64,000 bases of DNA from Pochonia chlamydosporia 170 (lineage: Eukaryota; Ascomycota; Sordariomycetes; Hypocreales; Clavicipitaceae): contig NC_035792.1 of NCBI RefSeq assembly GCF_001653235.2, positions 2,852,001-2,916,000 on the forward strand. The letters run 5' to 3'. The position numbers and the translations under genes were made by a program. Numbering within the stretch: position 1 is the stretch's first letter; each line of letters opens with the position of its first letter. Under the pieces are notes generated by a model that worked only from the letters and a program-made list of their open reading frames with translations, was not told the DNA's origin and searched no databases. Below are positions 31,217 through 41,393 of the stretch, one piece after another.

Positions 31217-33094
31217 CTAGAACACCATACCCTTAGTTTGCTGGACCTTCCTCACGTTAACGTCCCTAATAAGCGCCACACACACAAGTGCCAAAACCAT
31301 GACGCTAGTTCCAGCAATAAGCATGAGTCGCTGTGTAGATGCATACGCGCCAATGATGGCTGTTCTCTCCTCTGATCCCCGCGGGTACGAAAGTTGTGTT
31401 TCCAAGCTGTCATATATATCCTGAAGTGAATCCTGAGCAGAAGCCGGCAGCAGCTCAGCCAGCTTTTGGGGCAGCGTGTTTGTCCAGATCGCTCCAGATA
31501 TACTGTTTCCAATGGAGCCGCCAATGTTTCCAAACAGATTCAGCATGGCCAGCACGGCAGCAATGTCATTGTGAGCGCAGACAGACATGACAGAGACTTG
31601 CTCTCCGATGATGATGACACCACCGGCAATAGCCATGAAGACCTGGCACATGACGGTATATCCAACAGACCAGTTCGGTTGGCGGAAGTAGATCATCAGG
31701 CCGACACCGAGGATGAACAGCGGCACGCCAATTAGGAGAATCCACTTGAAGCGACCGGTCTTTCGGATAAGAATGCCGACAATGAACAAGTTGACGCCGT
31801 TGACGATGTCGAAGATGCTGGCGATGTAACCGGCAGTTGACATGGATACACCGTAGACGACTTGCAGGTACGAGGTGAAGTAGCTGGCCCAGCAGTAGTA
31901 GGCAATCTGATAGGTAGTGCTGAGGAGACATGCCCCGAGCACGTTGCGGTTCTTGAGGAGATGCCAGGGCAGGAATGGCACTGAAGCACCAAACTTTTCC
32001 CAGATGGCGAAGCAGATGAGCAGGACGAAGCCGATGACGAGCATGGCGATGATGTGAGCGGACTTCCATTCGTCTTCGGATGAGCTTGCAATTGTGAATG
32101 GGAGGAGGAAAAGCACGAAGCCGGCGCAGAGCAAAAAGACGCCAATGACTATATCCAAGGTTAGGAGCAGGTGGAAAGTAACCGGGGGAGAATTTACTTA
32201 CCGTCAAGCTCAGTGATGTAGTATTGGATTCCTCGTTTCGGAGTAGTATTGTCCGACTTGTCGGCCAAGTATCCGTTTGCCTTGGCCTTCCGTTTACCCA
32301 TCTGCATGATCACAACCATTGGTATAGCAACGACCGGCAGCACAATAGCCCAGGCGCCAAACCCCCATCGCCAGTTATCAGCGTAAATTGTCTCCGCGGC
32401 CTTGGGTCCACCAGCAGCAGTGATCAAGAACGGGGAGGAGGTGAAGGCAAAAGCGAGACCTCTGCTCTTCATGGACGAGATATCAGAGGTCACGACGTCG
32501 ACGCAGAAGATGGTGCCAGCGAAACCGACCGCAACGAAGACCTAAAGTATAGTTAGCAGTGAAGTTGAATCCTTGTAAGTGAGTGCTAAGTCATACATTT
32601 CCCGCGGCGTACACCCCAAAAGAATTACACGATGCGTTGAGAATCATTCCAATCGTGGCAATCATGATCATGGCGGAAAAGCCAATCGTGCGGTCCCACA
32701 TGTTGAGGATCTTGGCGAGAGGCATGTAAACGGACGCGGAGACGATGCTCGCCAGGATGTCGATCACGGGCATGAGCGAGTGGCTCTCGAAGCCGCTGGT
32801 GACATAGGGAGTCAGGTTTGCGGCAAAAGATGATCTGAGGGCATTGCAGAAGTAGACGAGCCACATGCTTAAACGCAACATTAGCACAGTTCTGTCAAAG
32901 ATGTGTGTGTGTCAAACTCACCAGATGAAAACGGCAATAAGTGAAGACTTGTTCCATGACAAGGTCATGGCTTCTGCGATTTTTACACCATTCTGCGCAG
33001 TTTCATCGGGGACTTCTGCGACGGGCTTCTCATCGGGATACGAATGTTGCTCCTCAACTTGAGGAGTTGCTGACTTTTCCACCGTTTCTGCCAT
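31217..33094 (-). CDS. Siderophore-iron transporter (SIT/Mir family MFS)
   Basis: Four exons (33094-32922, 32867-32597, 32541-32202, 32148-31217) join to 571 residues. The hydrophilic N-terminus (about 45 residues) is followed by the SIT-family pattern of fourteen expected membrane helices. Seen: WLVYFCNALRSSFAANLTPY, MPVIDILASIVSASVYMPLAK, VFVAVGFAGTIFCVDVVTSD, ADNWRWGFGAW and FGNIGGSIGNSISGAIW, all typical of fungal Mir/Sit/Str proteins. It imports ferric siderophores by proton symport at the plasma membrane or endosomes. Introns are 53-55 nt with CTAAC branch sites. An ATCAGATAA site 226 bp upstream of the start fits the SreA/Sre1 iron repressor consensus, so iron repression is likely. Which siderophore is carried cannot be told. 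Confidence 0.9.
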
Positions 33095-35251
33095 TGTTGA
33101 GACTGGATCAAACCTCAGTTCCGTAACAGTAACTCAGACAAGGAGAAGACGATGACAAAAGTGCGAGACTGCTGCTTTTCAAGACTCGGAAAATTTTAAA
33201 TGTCAGCCGGGTATCGGAGTTCCTGGTTGAACTGATTGATTAGATGGGCCGTTGTCCCCGTTTGTGGAGTAACTCCCATCCACATCAAACCAGGTTATCA
33301 AATAACGTGGCTAGCAACCATCAGATAATTCACTAGTCCCACCTGTGCAGTCGGGTTTCTGAGAGCTAGGTCAATAAAAATGAGGGTCACAAGGCCACAT
33401 GTCCGACGGATTCCGACTAGGAAGTGTCTTTTCAGGGATACACATCCTTGTAAGTTTGTGTTGGTCGAGGACATTGAGGCTAGAGCTGCGTGGGCTTTGG
33501 GTCAGAGTTGATGGCTATTGGATCAAGTGAGAATGGGCTTGATACCGAGTAATTCCCGGTAGGGATGGGACAAGATAGTCTGGCTTTGGGTGGGTTGTGT
33601 GGTGTGATTATGAGGGAGTTTCCAGTTAAGTCAGTAATGCCAAGACTTTGTTAAAGAAGAAACTGCAGAGTTTGTTGTTGAAGTGGGTTGCCAGTTGTGG
33701 TGTTGCACCTGGTGTTGCGGGAGCAAGATGTTTTGAATTTTCAAACAACCTTGGTATTCATAGCCTGCTTTCTGACTGCCTCGACTCTCTTTCCCATTAA
33801 AGGTATAAAGTCTTCAAGGTGATTATCCTTGTTTCGCAGATTCGCTGTTGCCAACCGGACTGGAGAGGGTTGAGGGCTGTGGCGCCGCCCACATTCCGTA
33901 AGTCTTCAGTTACTTGATGGAAGTAAAAGCCACAGCGGGAACATGCCCTGACGAACTTTTCCCCAATCTAATCAATCACATCTAGATTGCCACAACCGCG
34001 GGCCGGTCTTCACGCGGCCGGTGTGTCCCGATTGCTGCTTGGTGGGTTTTGTTCCACGACGAGAATACAAAACTTGCCAAGCCACAAGTAATATCGGTCA
34101 GTGACACGATAGGGCAAAGGATGGCAAAGGAAGTGGTACGGTAACTCGGAGAATTTTGCTGCAGATCCACCAAGCCTGGTTGACATTGGGCCATTTGCGT
34201 ATTCTGTGACGGTCCTTTGCTGTGCTTCGGGGGATAAAGGAGAGTACCAACTGGCCATAGGGAAAGGTTAACATGGAAGTAGTAGAACGATTGAATCCTT
34301 TTTTGCTTTCTTTCTTTCTTTTTTTTTTTTTTGGCAGTCAGCTACTGTAACCACTACTTCGACTCCGATTTAACTCGACGTTGAACCCTTTATCACCAGT
34401 CTCTTGCAATGGAACAATTTCAGAGCCCCATTTCCGTTCTTGGAGGCATATTTAACCAGCTCGTCAACGAATTTATGGCAAGTATATAATGTGTTGTGAC
34501 CTCTGGCGCAAGCTGATCCTCAAAGAACCAAAACATTTTCCATTATTGGCCAGTTATCCACAGTCTGGTTGCTCTGGCGAGAAATATAAAACGAAAGTGT
34601 AGGCAATATTAATCATCGATACCAACATGCCTTTGCTTTCCGGAGAGGATACTCAACTAACAAAACATCATCAGGATGCATATTTTACTTCTCTTCGGTA
34701 AACAAGCAAAGCAATGGGACATGTTGGCCACTCGCAAATAGCGATTAGATGACGGGCTCTATCCTCCCCGTTATCTCCGTATCGGATGCACGGCATCCTA
34801 TTAATTTACGCAAAATGTCACTGGCACACGAATGATTGATGAGACTTATCACGGTCTGAGTAAATTACCCTTTTCGGATGGGCGGACTGGCGGACAGCCC
34901 CGGTCTACTCGTCTCTTGTCTCCACATAAATCCGATGACACGGCATGAGTCACTTGGCGAAGCTTATGGCTGAACCAAAATCGAAAACTTGTGAGACGTT
35001 GTGAATCTTGCTATTTTTTTTTATTTTTTTTTTTTTTGTAGGGATGGAAATAGATATGGTGTGGCGGTGAAAACTGCCTGTTCAGGAAATGATGTCAAAG
35101 ACGACCAAGTGGCCGAACAGAGGCGGTTGCAGAAGAATCTCCGGTTGTAGATAAATAGGCTTGCTCGGCCGTTTATTCAAATAATTATACAGATTATCAA
35201 CTCATGTTTAAGAATAACAGCCAATTTCCAATATCAACTTCAATCCGAAAC
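33095..35251. other. Divergent intergenic region, siderophore transporter / SDR
   Basis: About 2.2 kb with no supportable gene. It contains the SreA-type GATA sites of the transporter (33295-33328), a CTTTCTTTCTTT-poly-T tract (34309-34332), and a second poly-T/A tract (35013-35038). A 26-codon frame from 34409 lacks support. Confidence 0.55.
33295..33328. promoter_or_regulatory. SreA/Sre1-type GATA sites upstream of siderophore transporter
   Basis: ATCAGATAA at 33320-33328 is a full match to the ATCWGATAA site of the iron-responsive GATA repressors SreA, Sre1 and SRE. A second inverted core, TTATCA at 33295-33300, lies 25 bp away. They are 200-235 bp upstream of the transporter ATG at 33094. 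Paired GATA cores are expected because the factor has two zinc fingers. Confidence 0.65.
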
Positions 35252-36275
35252 ATGAATCCTGCAAACCCCAATCCGTACCGTCTGCCCGAAAACCCCGTGT
35301 GGTTAAGTAAGTCTACCAGCATCAACTACACCTAATTCATCATACCCAACTCAATTCCCCTATTCTAACATCTCTCGCACAGTCACCGGGTGTTCCAGTG
35401 GAATTGGTCGAGAAATCGCCAAGTACATCGCCTCGAAACCGAACCAGCGCCTCATTGCCACCGCACGAGACCCGTCCACTCTGTCGTACCTCCCAGAAAG
35501 CCATGATATTTTGAAGCTGCCTCTGGACGTCACTTCTCCTTCATCCGTCAATGGCGCCTTCAATGCGGCAGCTGCACATTTTGGAGACTCTTACCACATT
35601 GATGTCGTTGTCAACAACGCGGGATACTCCCTCTCCGGAGACACCGAGGCCGCAACAGAAGAGCAGACTCACCAGGAAATTGAGACACTCTTCTTCGGCA
35701 CAGCCCGCGTTTCCATGAAAGCAGTCGAAGTGATGCGCCAGGAAAAGAACCATCGTGGTGGATTGATCTTCAACGTCTCTTCCTTGGCTGGGGTTTGCGC
35801 CTTTCCTGGACACGCGTACTACCATGCTGGTAAATTTGCCGTTGAAGGTTGGACAGAGTCCGTTGCAAAAGAGATGCACCCCGACTGGAACAGTGAGTTT
35901 GAGTGATTGCAAAACTTTGAGTAGTCGGCTCACTAATAGCAATGTCCAGTCAACTTCTGCATCGTCGAGCCCAGCGGTGTCAAGACCAACTTCGAAGGCA
36001 GCAGCAAAAAGTACATGGATCCTCACCCTGCCTATACTGGCGACGACATGCCAGCTAGAAAGTTGGAGGCCATTGTTTCGCAAGCCCTCAAGGGTGGTGC
36101 TGGTATCGAGCCTGTTGCTATTGCTGAGGCGCTGTTTAAGGTTGCCTCTCGGGGAGAGAAGATTCCGCTGCATTTGGCTCTGGGAGATGTCTCTCTCAAG
36201 TTGATCAGGGCCAAGTTTGAGGCTCGTCTTCAGAATTTGGAGACTTATAGGGAATTGGGCGCCATTGGTTCATGA
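35252..36275 (+). CDS. Classical short-chain dehydrogenase/reductase
   Basis: Three exons (35252-35306, 35383-35892, 35950-36275) give 296 residues. Rossmann-fold signatures are clear: the cofactor motif ITGCSSGIGREIA near residue 19, the NNAGYS block near 102, the Ser in FNVSSLAG, and the catalytic YHAGK (about Tyr164/Lys168). Then comes INFCIVEPSGVKTNFEGSS. It is NAD(P)-dependent and would oxidise or reduce a hydroxyl/keto group on a small substrate. The pattern after the catalytic Lys (VEGWTESVAKEM) is like the oxidoreductases often found in secondary metabolism. It lies between a siderophore importer and a TRI12-type exporter, but no backbone synthase is near, so a metabolic pathway cannot be named. 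Both introns have consensus donors (GTAAGT and GTGAGT). Confidence 0.9.
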
Positions 36276-37332
36276 CTGCCAGTTGGACCATTTGTGAGTC
36301 GCATGGTGGTGTGCCTTCAGGAGTGGCTCAACTTCAGTAAGCGTATTCTGTACAAGATGCCGATCCTGCATGGCGTAGTATCGTGCCAAGATATGGCATT
36401 CTTCACTTCTATAGCAGTACATCTTAAATCAACGTCTTTTGTGTGGCAAAGCAAACGGAACCCGCGAGATGCAGCAGTCTGAATCTTGGCCTTGCTTGTT
36501 GTGAAATGGACTGGGTACGAGCTCAAGCAGTCGCTCACCATGTCTAGTGCCAAGTCAACTTTTTGTAATTGTTTGCAAAATTCCGAAAAGTAAAGTCATG
36601 GACATAACGTGGCATCTTACAAGGGATAGTTCTGACGACTGACGTGGTTAATCCGTACGCTTATATCCAACAATGCAGCCAGTCCGTCAGTCCATGACTT
36701 TTGTAATCACAATGCTTTTCACATCTTACTGGCGGGCATTAAGATTAAAGTAATCTTTGTATTGACGATCTTTGGGTACCCAACTTACCAGTCAAGACAA
36801 ACGTCCACCACGTTCCGCCCGAGACCTCATTTGAATCCGCCCACTATCCTCACAATGTTGAAGAAGGCCAATAGCGTCTCGCACCAGAAACACTGTAGAT
36901 CGCACCAAACTGCTTCCTCTTGTGCGTTGGCCAATGGCGAGACAAACTGAGGTGGCGTCGGCACATTCCCAGCAACTAAGCCAACCATCTCCAACGTCAG
37001 CCTGGCGATCGGCAGAACCCTTCTCTTTTCCTCCTGGCGTCTTACCTCGTAGGGCTCAAACCAGCCAGTAAGCAACGTTGGACCCAGGCGGGCAAGATGC
37101 TGACCCGTCTGGCGCTATTTCGGGAAATGTAACCGGGGGCTAAAAATCCAGCTGGATAAATCCTGCTTGTTGCGATTGCACCACGAAGACAAGACCACTG
37201 GCTTTCTACTTTCATACAAAACTTTTGAAGTCGGTTTTATGAAAAAGACATATTCCCCCTCTCTGTAATAGCAATTGCACCTTTTATCCCCCAATTCCTT
37301 CATCTCCCATTCGACATGGTCAAACATCAGCA
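36276..37332. other. Intergenic region before TRI12-type exporter
   Basis: About 1.06 kb between the SDR and the exporter, both on the plus strand. No gene is seen. It probably contains the SDR 3' UTR and the exporter's promoter. Confidence 0.55.
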
Positions 37333-39324
37333 ATGACACTGGTATCTCCTCCGCCTCAATTGGCAATGACCGTCAGCATACAGAAACCTCAAAATACCCA
37401 TTCCAATGAATTCTTCACTTCCTCCCTAGTCACAGAAGGCTCTGCTTTCAAAGCCGTACACGTAGACGGCTCAGTGGACTACATCGACAGAAAGGCACTG
37501 GGCGGCAACAAACGAAAATTGCCAGACAAGTACTTTCGAAAACCACAGTTTATAGCAGTCCTGGTGGTAAGTCACAGCAAACCCGAAAGAAGCCTCATAC
37601 TAATGCATTCCAATTTGAATAGGCGCAGTGCTTGTCCACTGTCTGCGCATACATGTGCTGGCTCGTCCCCACGAATACACTGTAAGTCTCATAACTTACC
37701 CTCATGGCCAATTCTAACTCAACTCCAGAGACATTATTGCCACGGACCTCAACTCAGAAAGTGACATACTCTGGGTACCAGTCATATGGATGATAGGCAC
37801 AGGCGTAGGTATCCTCCTCTTCGGCCGCCTCTCCGACATCTTCGGCCGAAGATGGTTCGTCATGGCGACCACGGCTGCCGGGATATTCGGCTGTATTCTC
37901 GCAAGCACAGCCAAGAACACGTCGACTATTGTAGCTGGCAGTGCTTTTGTCGGGGTAGCTGCCGCTGGACAATTCGCCACAAACGCTACACTAGGAGAAC
38001 TCGTGGCTAACAGGCAGAGAGGTCCCGTTCTAGCGCTCATCTATGCTGTTTCGATACCATTTGCTGTGTTTGGACCTGTAGTCGCACGATCGTTAAGTGA
38101 TGGGTCTGTGCAAGGTTGGCGATGGATATATTACCTGGGTATCATGTTGAATGGCATTGCCTTGGTGCTGTACTATTTCTTCTATTACCCGCCTTCGTTT
38201 AAGCAGCTGCACGTTGGGAAGAGTAGGGCGCAGCAGCTTAAAGAAGTTGACTGGGTTGGTATTTGTCTGTTTGTTATGGGATCGAGTTTATTCTTGGTTG
38301 GTATTTCGTTTGGTGGTGTCACATATCCTTGGAGCAGCGCAGCCGTCTTATGCCCGCTCATTCTAGGCATCGTCGTCTTCATAGCATTCGTCATATATGG
38401 TCAGTTTACTCTAAATCTGTCAAGAGAAAGACTAACAAGGGTGACATAGAAACGGCATTCTGTCGAGTCCCTCAAATTATGCCACCCAAAATGTTCAAAA
38501 GCATCCCTTTCGTCGCATTAATCGTCTCCAGCACATTCAGCACCATGGTCTTCAGCGCCGTAACGATCCTATGGCCAGCCATAATTCGATATCTCTACAC
38601 AAAGAACACCATCGAGATCGGTTGGCAGAGCTGCACAGTTGGAGGAGGCAATATCCTAGGCTTACTCGCCTCCTGCTTCGCCATAACATACCTCCCAAAC
38701 GTCAAGCTACAAGTCATTGTCTTCTCTGCACTGACCTTGATCTTCGTCAGCGCCCTCTCCTCGCTTTCCGCACAACACTGGGCCAGCACAATTGCATTTG
38801 GGCTCATCGGATGCGCTACAGTCGGATACGTCGAAAATGTCGCCATCATCGGCACCAGTCTCTTCTGGGAGGCACAGGATATTGGTCTGGCCATCGGTGT
38901 ATTGGGTTCGATCAAAGCCTTTGGCGGCTCTATCGCGCAGATCATATACTACAACGTCTGGAAAACATCACTCGCACGCAATCTACCGAAATATGTGGTT
39001 CCTGCTGCAGTTAACGCCGGTTTGCCGCCGAACTCTGCGGACGAGCTGTTGTTGAATATGACTGGATCACCGACGGCTGTGCCTGGTGCGGATGCGAATG
39101 TCATGGCGGCTGCGGTTCCTGCGTTTGTCCGGGCTGTGGAAGAGTCTTTGAGAGTTATATTTTACGTTTCTATACCATTTTCAGTTATATTGTGGTTGTC
39201 GGCGTGCTTCTTTCCTGATTTTAGACCCCTTCTCACGGATATTGTGGCGAGAAAACTACAGACGCGAGATGATCGCCATGATGCCGAGGCGCAATTAAAA
39301 CGAGATAACTTTGAACTTGGATGA
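37333..39324 (+). CDS. TRI12-family MFS exporter
   Basis: Four exons (37333-37566, 37623-37681, 37729-38399, 38450-39324) join to 612 residues; the next in-frame ATG at 37366 would give 601. A hydrophilic N-terminus precedes about fourteen predicted helices. TRI12-family features are visible: WMIGTGVGILLFGRLSDIFG in place of motif A, ATLGELVANRQRGPVLA, GWRWIYYLGIMLNG, YYPPSFKQLH and QIMPPKMFKSIPFVAL. The family contains the trichothecene efflux pump and many other fungal drug and metabolite exporters, some of which are close to siderophore transporters. Here it lies beside an SDR and a siderophore importer and faces a tiny secreted-peptide gene. No trichothecene biosynthetic gene is in the window, so substrate and toxin export should not be assumed. 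Confidence 0.88.
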
Positions 39325-39544
39325 CGTGGTACTTCGCAAGATTCACGATATCAACGAGACAGATATACCAATAGTAATTTAATCGATTGCTAAACATGAG
39401 TTGATCCCATGCCAAATGCCGTTCCATGTCTAAGTGGTATCAAAGCGCTCAACGCTATATGCAAAATAACACGCCTCGCCTCGCCCACAACACAATTAAT
39501 TCTTCCCTCTCTTCCTAAGCTCCCAATCCATCAAGGCAACCGGT

Positions 39545-39762
39545 CTAGTTTCGTTTCGGACTACAACATCGTCAGTATGCATCTAGCAGCAGCACAGATA
39601 GAATGCAAATACATACCCGCATCCCTGAGGCGTAACAACACCAAAGAAACAATCCCCCGAGGTCTTGGCAACAATCTGGTTGTCTTTTATAGGCGTGATG
39701 ACAATGCCGGCCGTCACAAAAGATGCAGCCGTGCAAAGAATCAGGGCGAGTGTGGTCTTCAT
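39545..39762 (-). CDS. Small secreted peptide with two cysteines
   Basis: Two exons (39762-39617 and 39560-39545) with an intron at 39561-39616 (GTATGT...CTGAC...TGTAG) give 53 residues. A clear signal peptide (MKTTLALILCTAASFVTAG) leaves a mature peptide of about 34 residues. It has just two cysteines in SGDCFFGVVTPQGCGPKR, probably one disulfide, and a basic end. The second exon adds only five residues and the stop. I recall similar C-F-F-G-V-x-T-P-Q-G-C tails in small hypothetical secreted proteins of other Hypocreales, but cannot verify this. No known toxin or antimicrobial family is recognised. The gene is convergent with the TRI12 exporter, 220 bp away. It is too short for most gene finders; the signal peptide and correct intron signals are the support. 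Confidence 0.65.
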
Positions 39763-40348
39763 TGTAGCGACGTTTCTGGTAATTCACGACGGGCGGTAAG
39801 CGATAAATTAGACAATGTCAATAAACAAAGATGCCTTTTTTTTTCTGAGTCAAAATTGAAAAATAGAAGAGAAAAATGGTGGAAGAGCGAGAAAGGGGAC
39901 GAGGTGGGTTTCTGTAACAGGCCTTGTCGCAGGGGCTGGTGAAGTTTCAGGATTGAAACGAGATGTTGCGGCGTGGTGGGACTTGATCATGCTTGAGCGC
40001 ATGGTCTGAATAGTATTATTCGTGGCTAAAGATTTGATGCGTTTCGGTAGGAGAATTATTATTAATTTAATTTGTGAGGGTTGTTGGCGTTTGGATTTCA
40101 TGTTTGGATCATCTCAACTAACAATGGCACATCAACTGCACATACAAGCATATCATCCTATCACTTGCTCCTCAGCAGATTCATGCACGAAGATACCGAG
40201 TAGCTCCTATTATTCAATTAACCTCAATTGATGCAACCGCCCCTGATCGTACAACCCATCAATTTAAACCTCCCATCCATCTCATCTCATTAACCGCCAT
40301 CCATGACCAATCTCCCACCCCAAAAGCAACTCCCATCTCGGTTCGACA
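39763..40348. other. Promoter of small secreted peptide / 3' flank of Asterix gene
   Basis: A 586-bp interval. It has a T-run at 39836-39845 and AT-rich sequence near 40055-40070. No gene is seen. Confidence 0.55.
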
Positions 40349-40986
40349 CTATGAAGACGGCACCGGAGCAGGGGCCTCGGTGCCCGAACCACCAGCAGCG
40401 TTACGATTCGGAGGCAAGAAAAGAGGCATATACGTGACGCCCAATGCCATGACTACAACACGTTAGCATACCATACCCTCCAAAGTACTTTGATGTCTGC
40501 ATACCAGACATGAGGACGGAGAAAACGCCAGGAGTGCTAGAGTTCTTGGTCGCTTCCTCGCTCTCACCCAACCAATTCTGGATGGTGAACACAACAGCCG
40601 CCCTGTTATTGTCAGCACAATTCCTTCGATGGGCAGCATTCGTAGCAGTGCTATGGACAAAGCAGAGATTGCCGCAGCCCGTAGTAGAAAGGGGCTGCTT
40701 GCTTCTAAGCCCAGGTGGAGGTCGCCACATACCATCCGATGTATCTGTTCCGCGTAAACATAGCAGCCATAGGAAGCGTCGAGGAGATCGTTGACGAGAA
40801 GTCGGCCTTGTCGCTCGATGCGGCGGGTTCCTGATAGGGGACAACTGTTGCGCAGTTCGCCACGTTAGCAAGCTCTCTAGACGGACTCTGAGGTTCAATT
40901 GCTGCGTTGATGGGCAGCGAATAGCGCGTGTTGGCGAGGGGAAACGTACTCAGGTCCGGCCGGCGCATGTCCTTGTTTGACACCAT
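40349..40986 (-). CDS. Asterix (UPF0139/WDR83OS-like) ER membrane protein
   Basis: Four exons (40986-40950, 40844-40733, 40602-40505, 40452-40349) give 116 residues, close to the usual 105-120. Conserved features: the N-terminal DMRRPDLIVPYQEP, TLPMAAMFTRNRYIGWAA, FTIQNWLGESEE and the hydrophobic MALGVTYMPLFLPPN near the C-terminus. Animal Asterix is a subunit of the PAT complex, a chaperone at the ER translocon for multi-pass membrane proteins; a like role is inferred for the fungal protein. Three short membrane helices are expected. The introns of 105 and 130 nt are long for this window, yet both have clear branch sites. The first exon is only 37 nt. Confidence 0.88.
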
Positions 40987-41393
40987 GATTGATTGCTGGG
41001 TATTTGGATGTTGCTGCGGAGAGGGATGGTGTTGAGGGTCTCGATAATCCGTCTGGGGTAAATAGTCGCAAAACCGTCCAAGGCAATATTGGGTGCATGT
41101 GGGTCCACGACAGATGGAGATGTGGAGCACAGTGGACAAAACTGCAATGGAACTGCTGACGACTCTCACTCAAAATGTACAAGGACGACTCCAAAAACGT
41201 ACAAATTACAGAGTTGAATTGTCTCGAATAACATATAAAAAATACACCCGTGGCCGTGACATGGCCGTGCCAGTATCCCATGATTCCGTCAAATCCTTGC
41301 TCAGCGCTTGTAAATGCAATGCTCTCGTACACCAAATCGTAACCTTGGCTCCTCCATACCACTCCTGATAGAAACCTCAGTCTTTTTTTGCCC
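40987..41393. other. Intergenic region
   Basis: A 407-bp interval holding the promoter of the Asterix gene and the 3' flank of the 881-residue protein gene. No gene is seen. Confidence 0.55.

Noticed and set aside
34409..34489. Short frame MEQFQSPISVLGGIFNQLVNE in the intergenic region, with a possible GC donor
   Set aside because: No signal peptide, no convincing second exon and no known relative. The frame ends after 26 codons.
37333..39324. Trichothecene cluster membership of the TRI12-type exporter
   Set aside because: No trichodiene synthase, P450 or acetyltransferase gene of that pathway lies in the window. The TRI12 family is broad.
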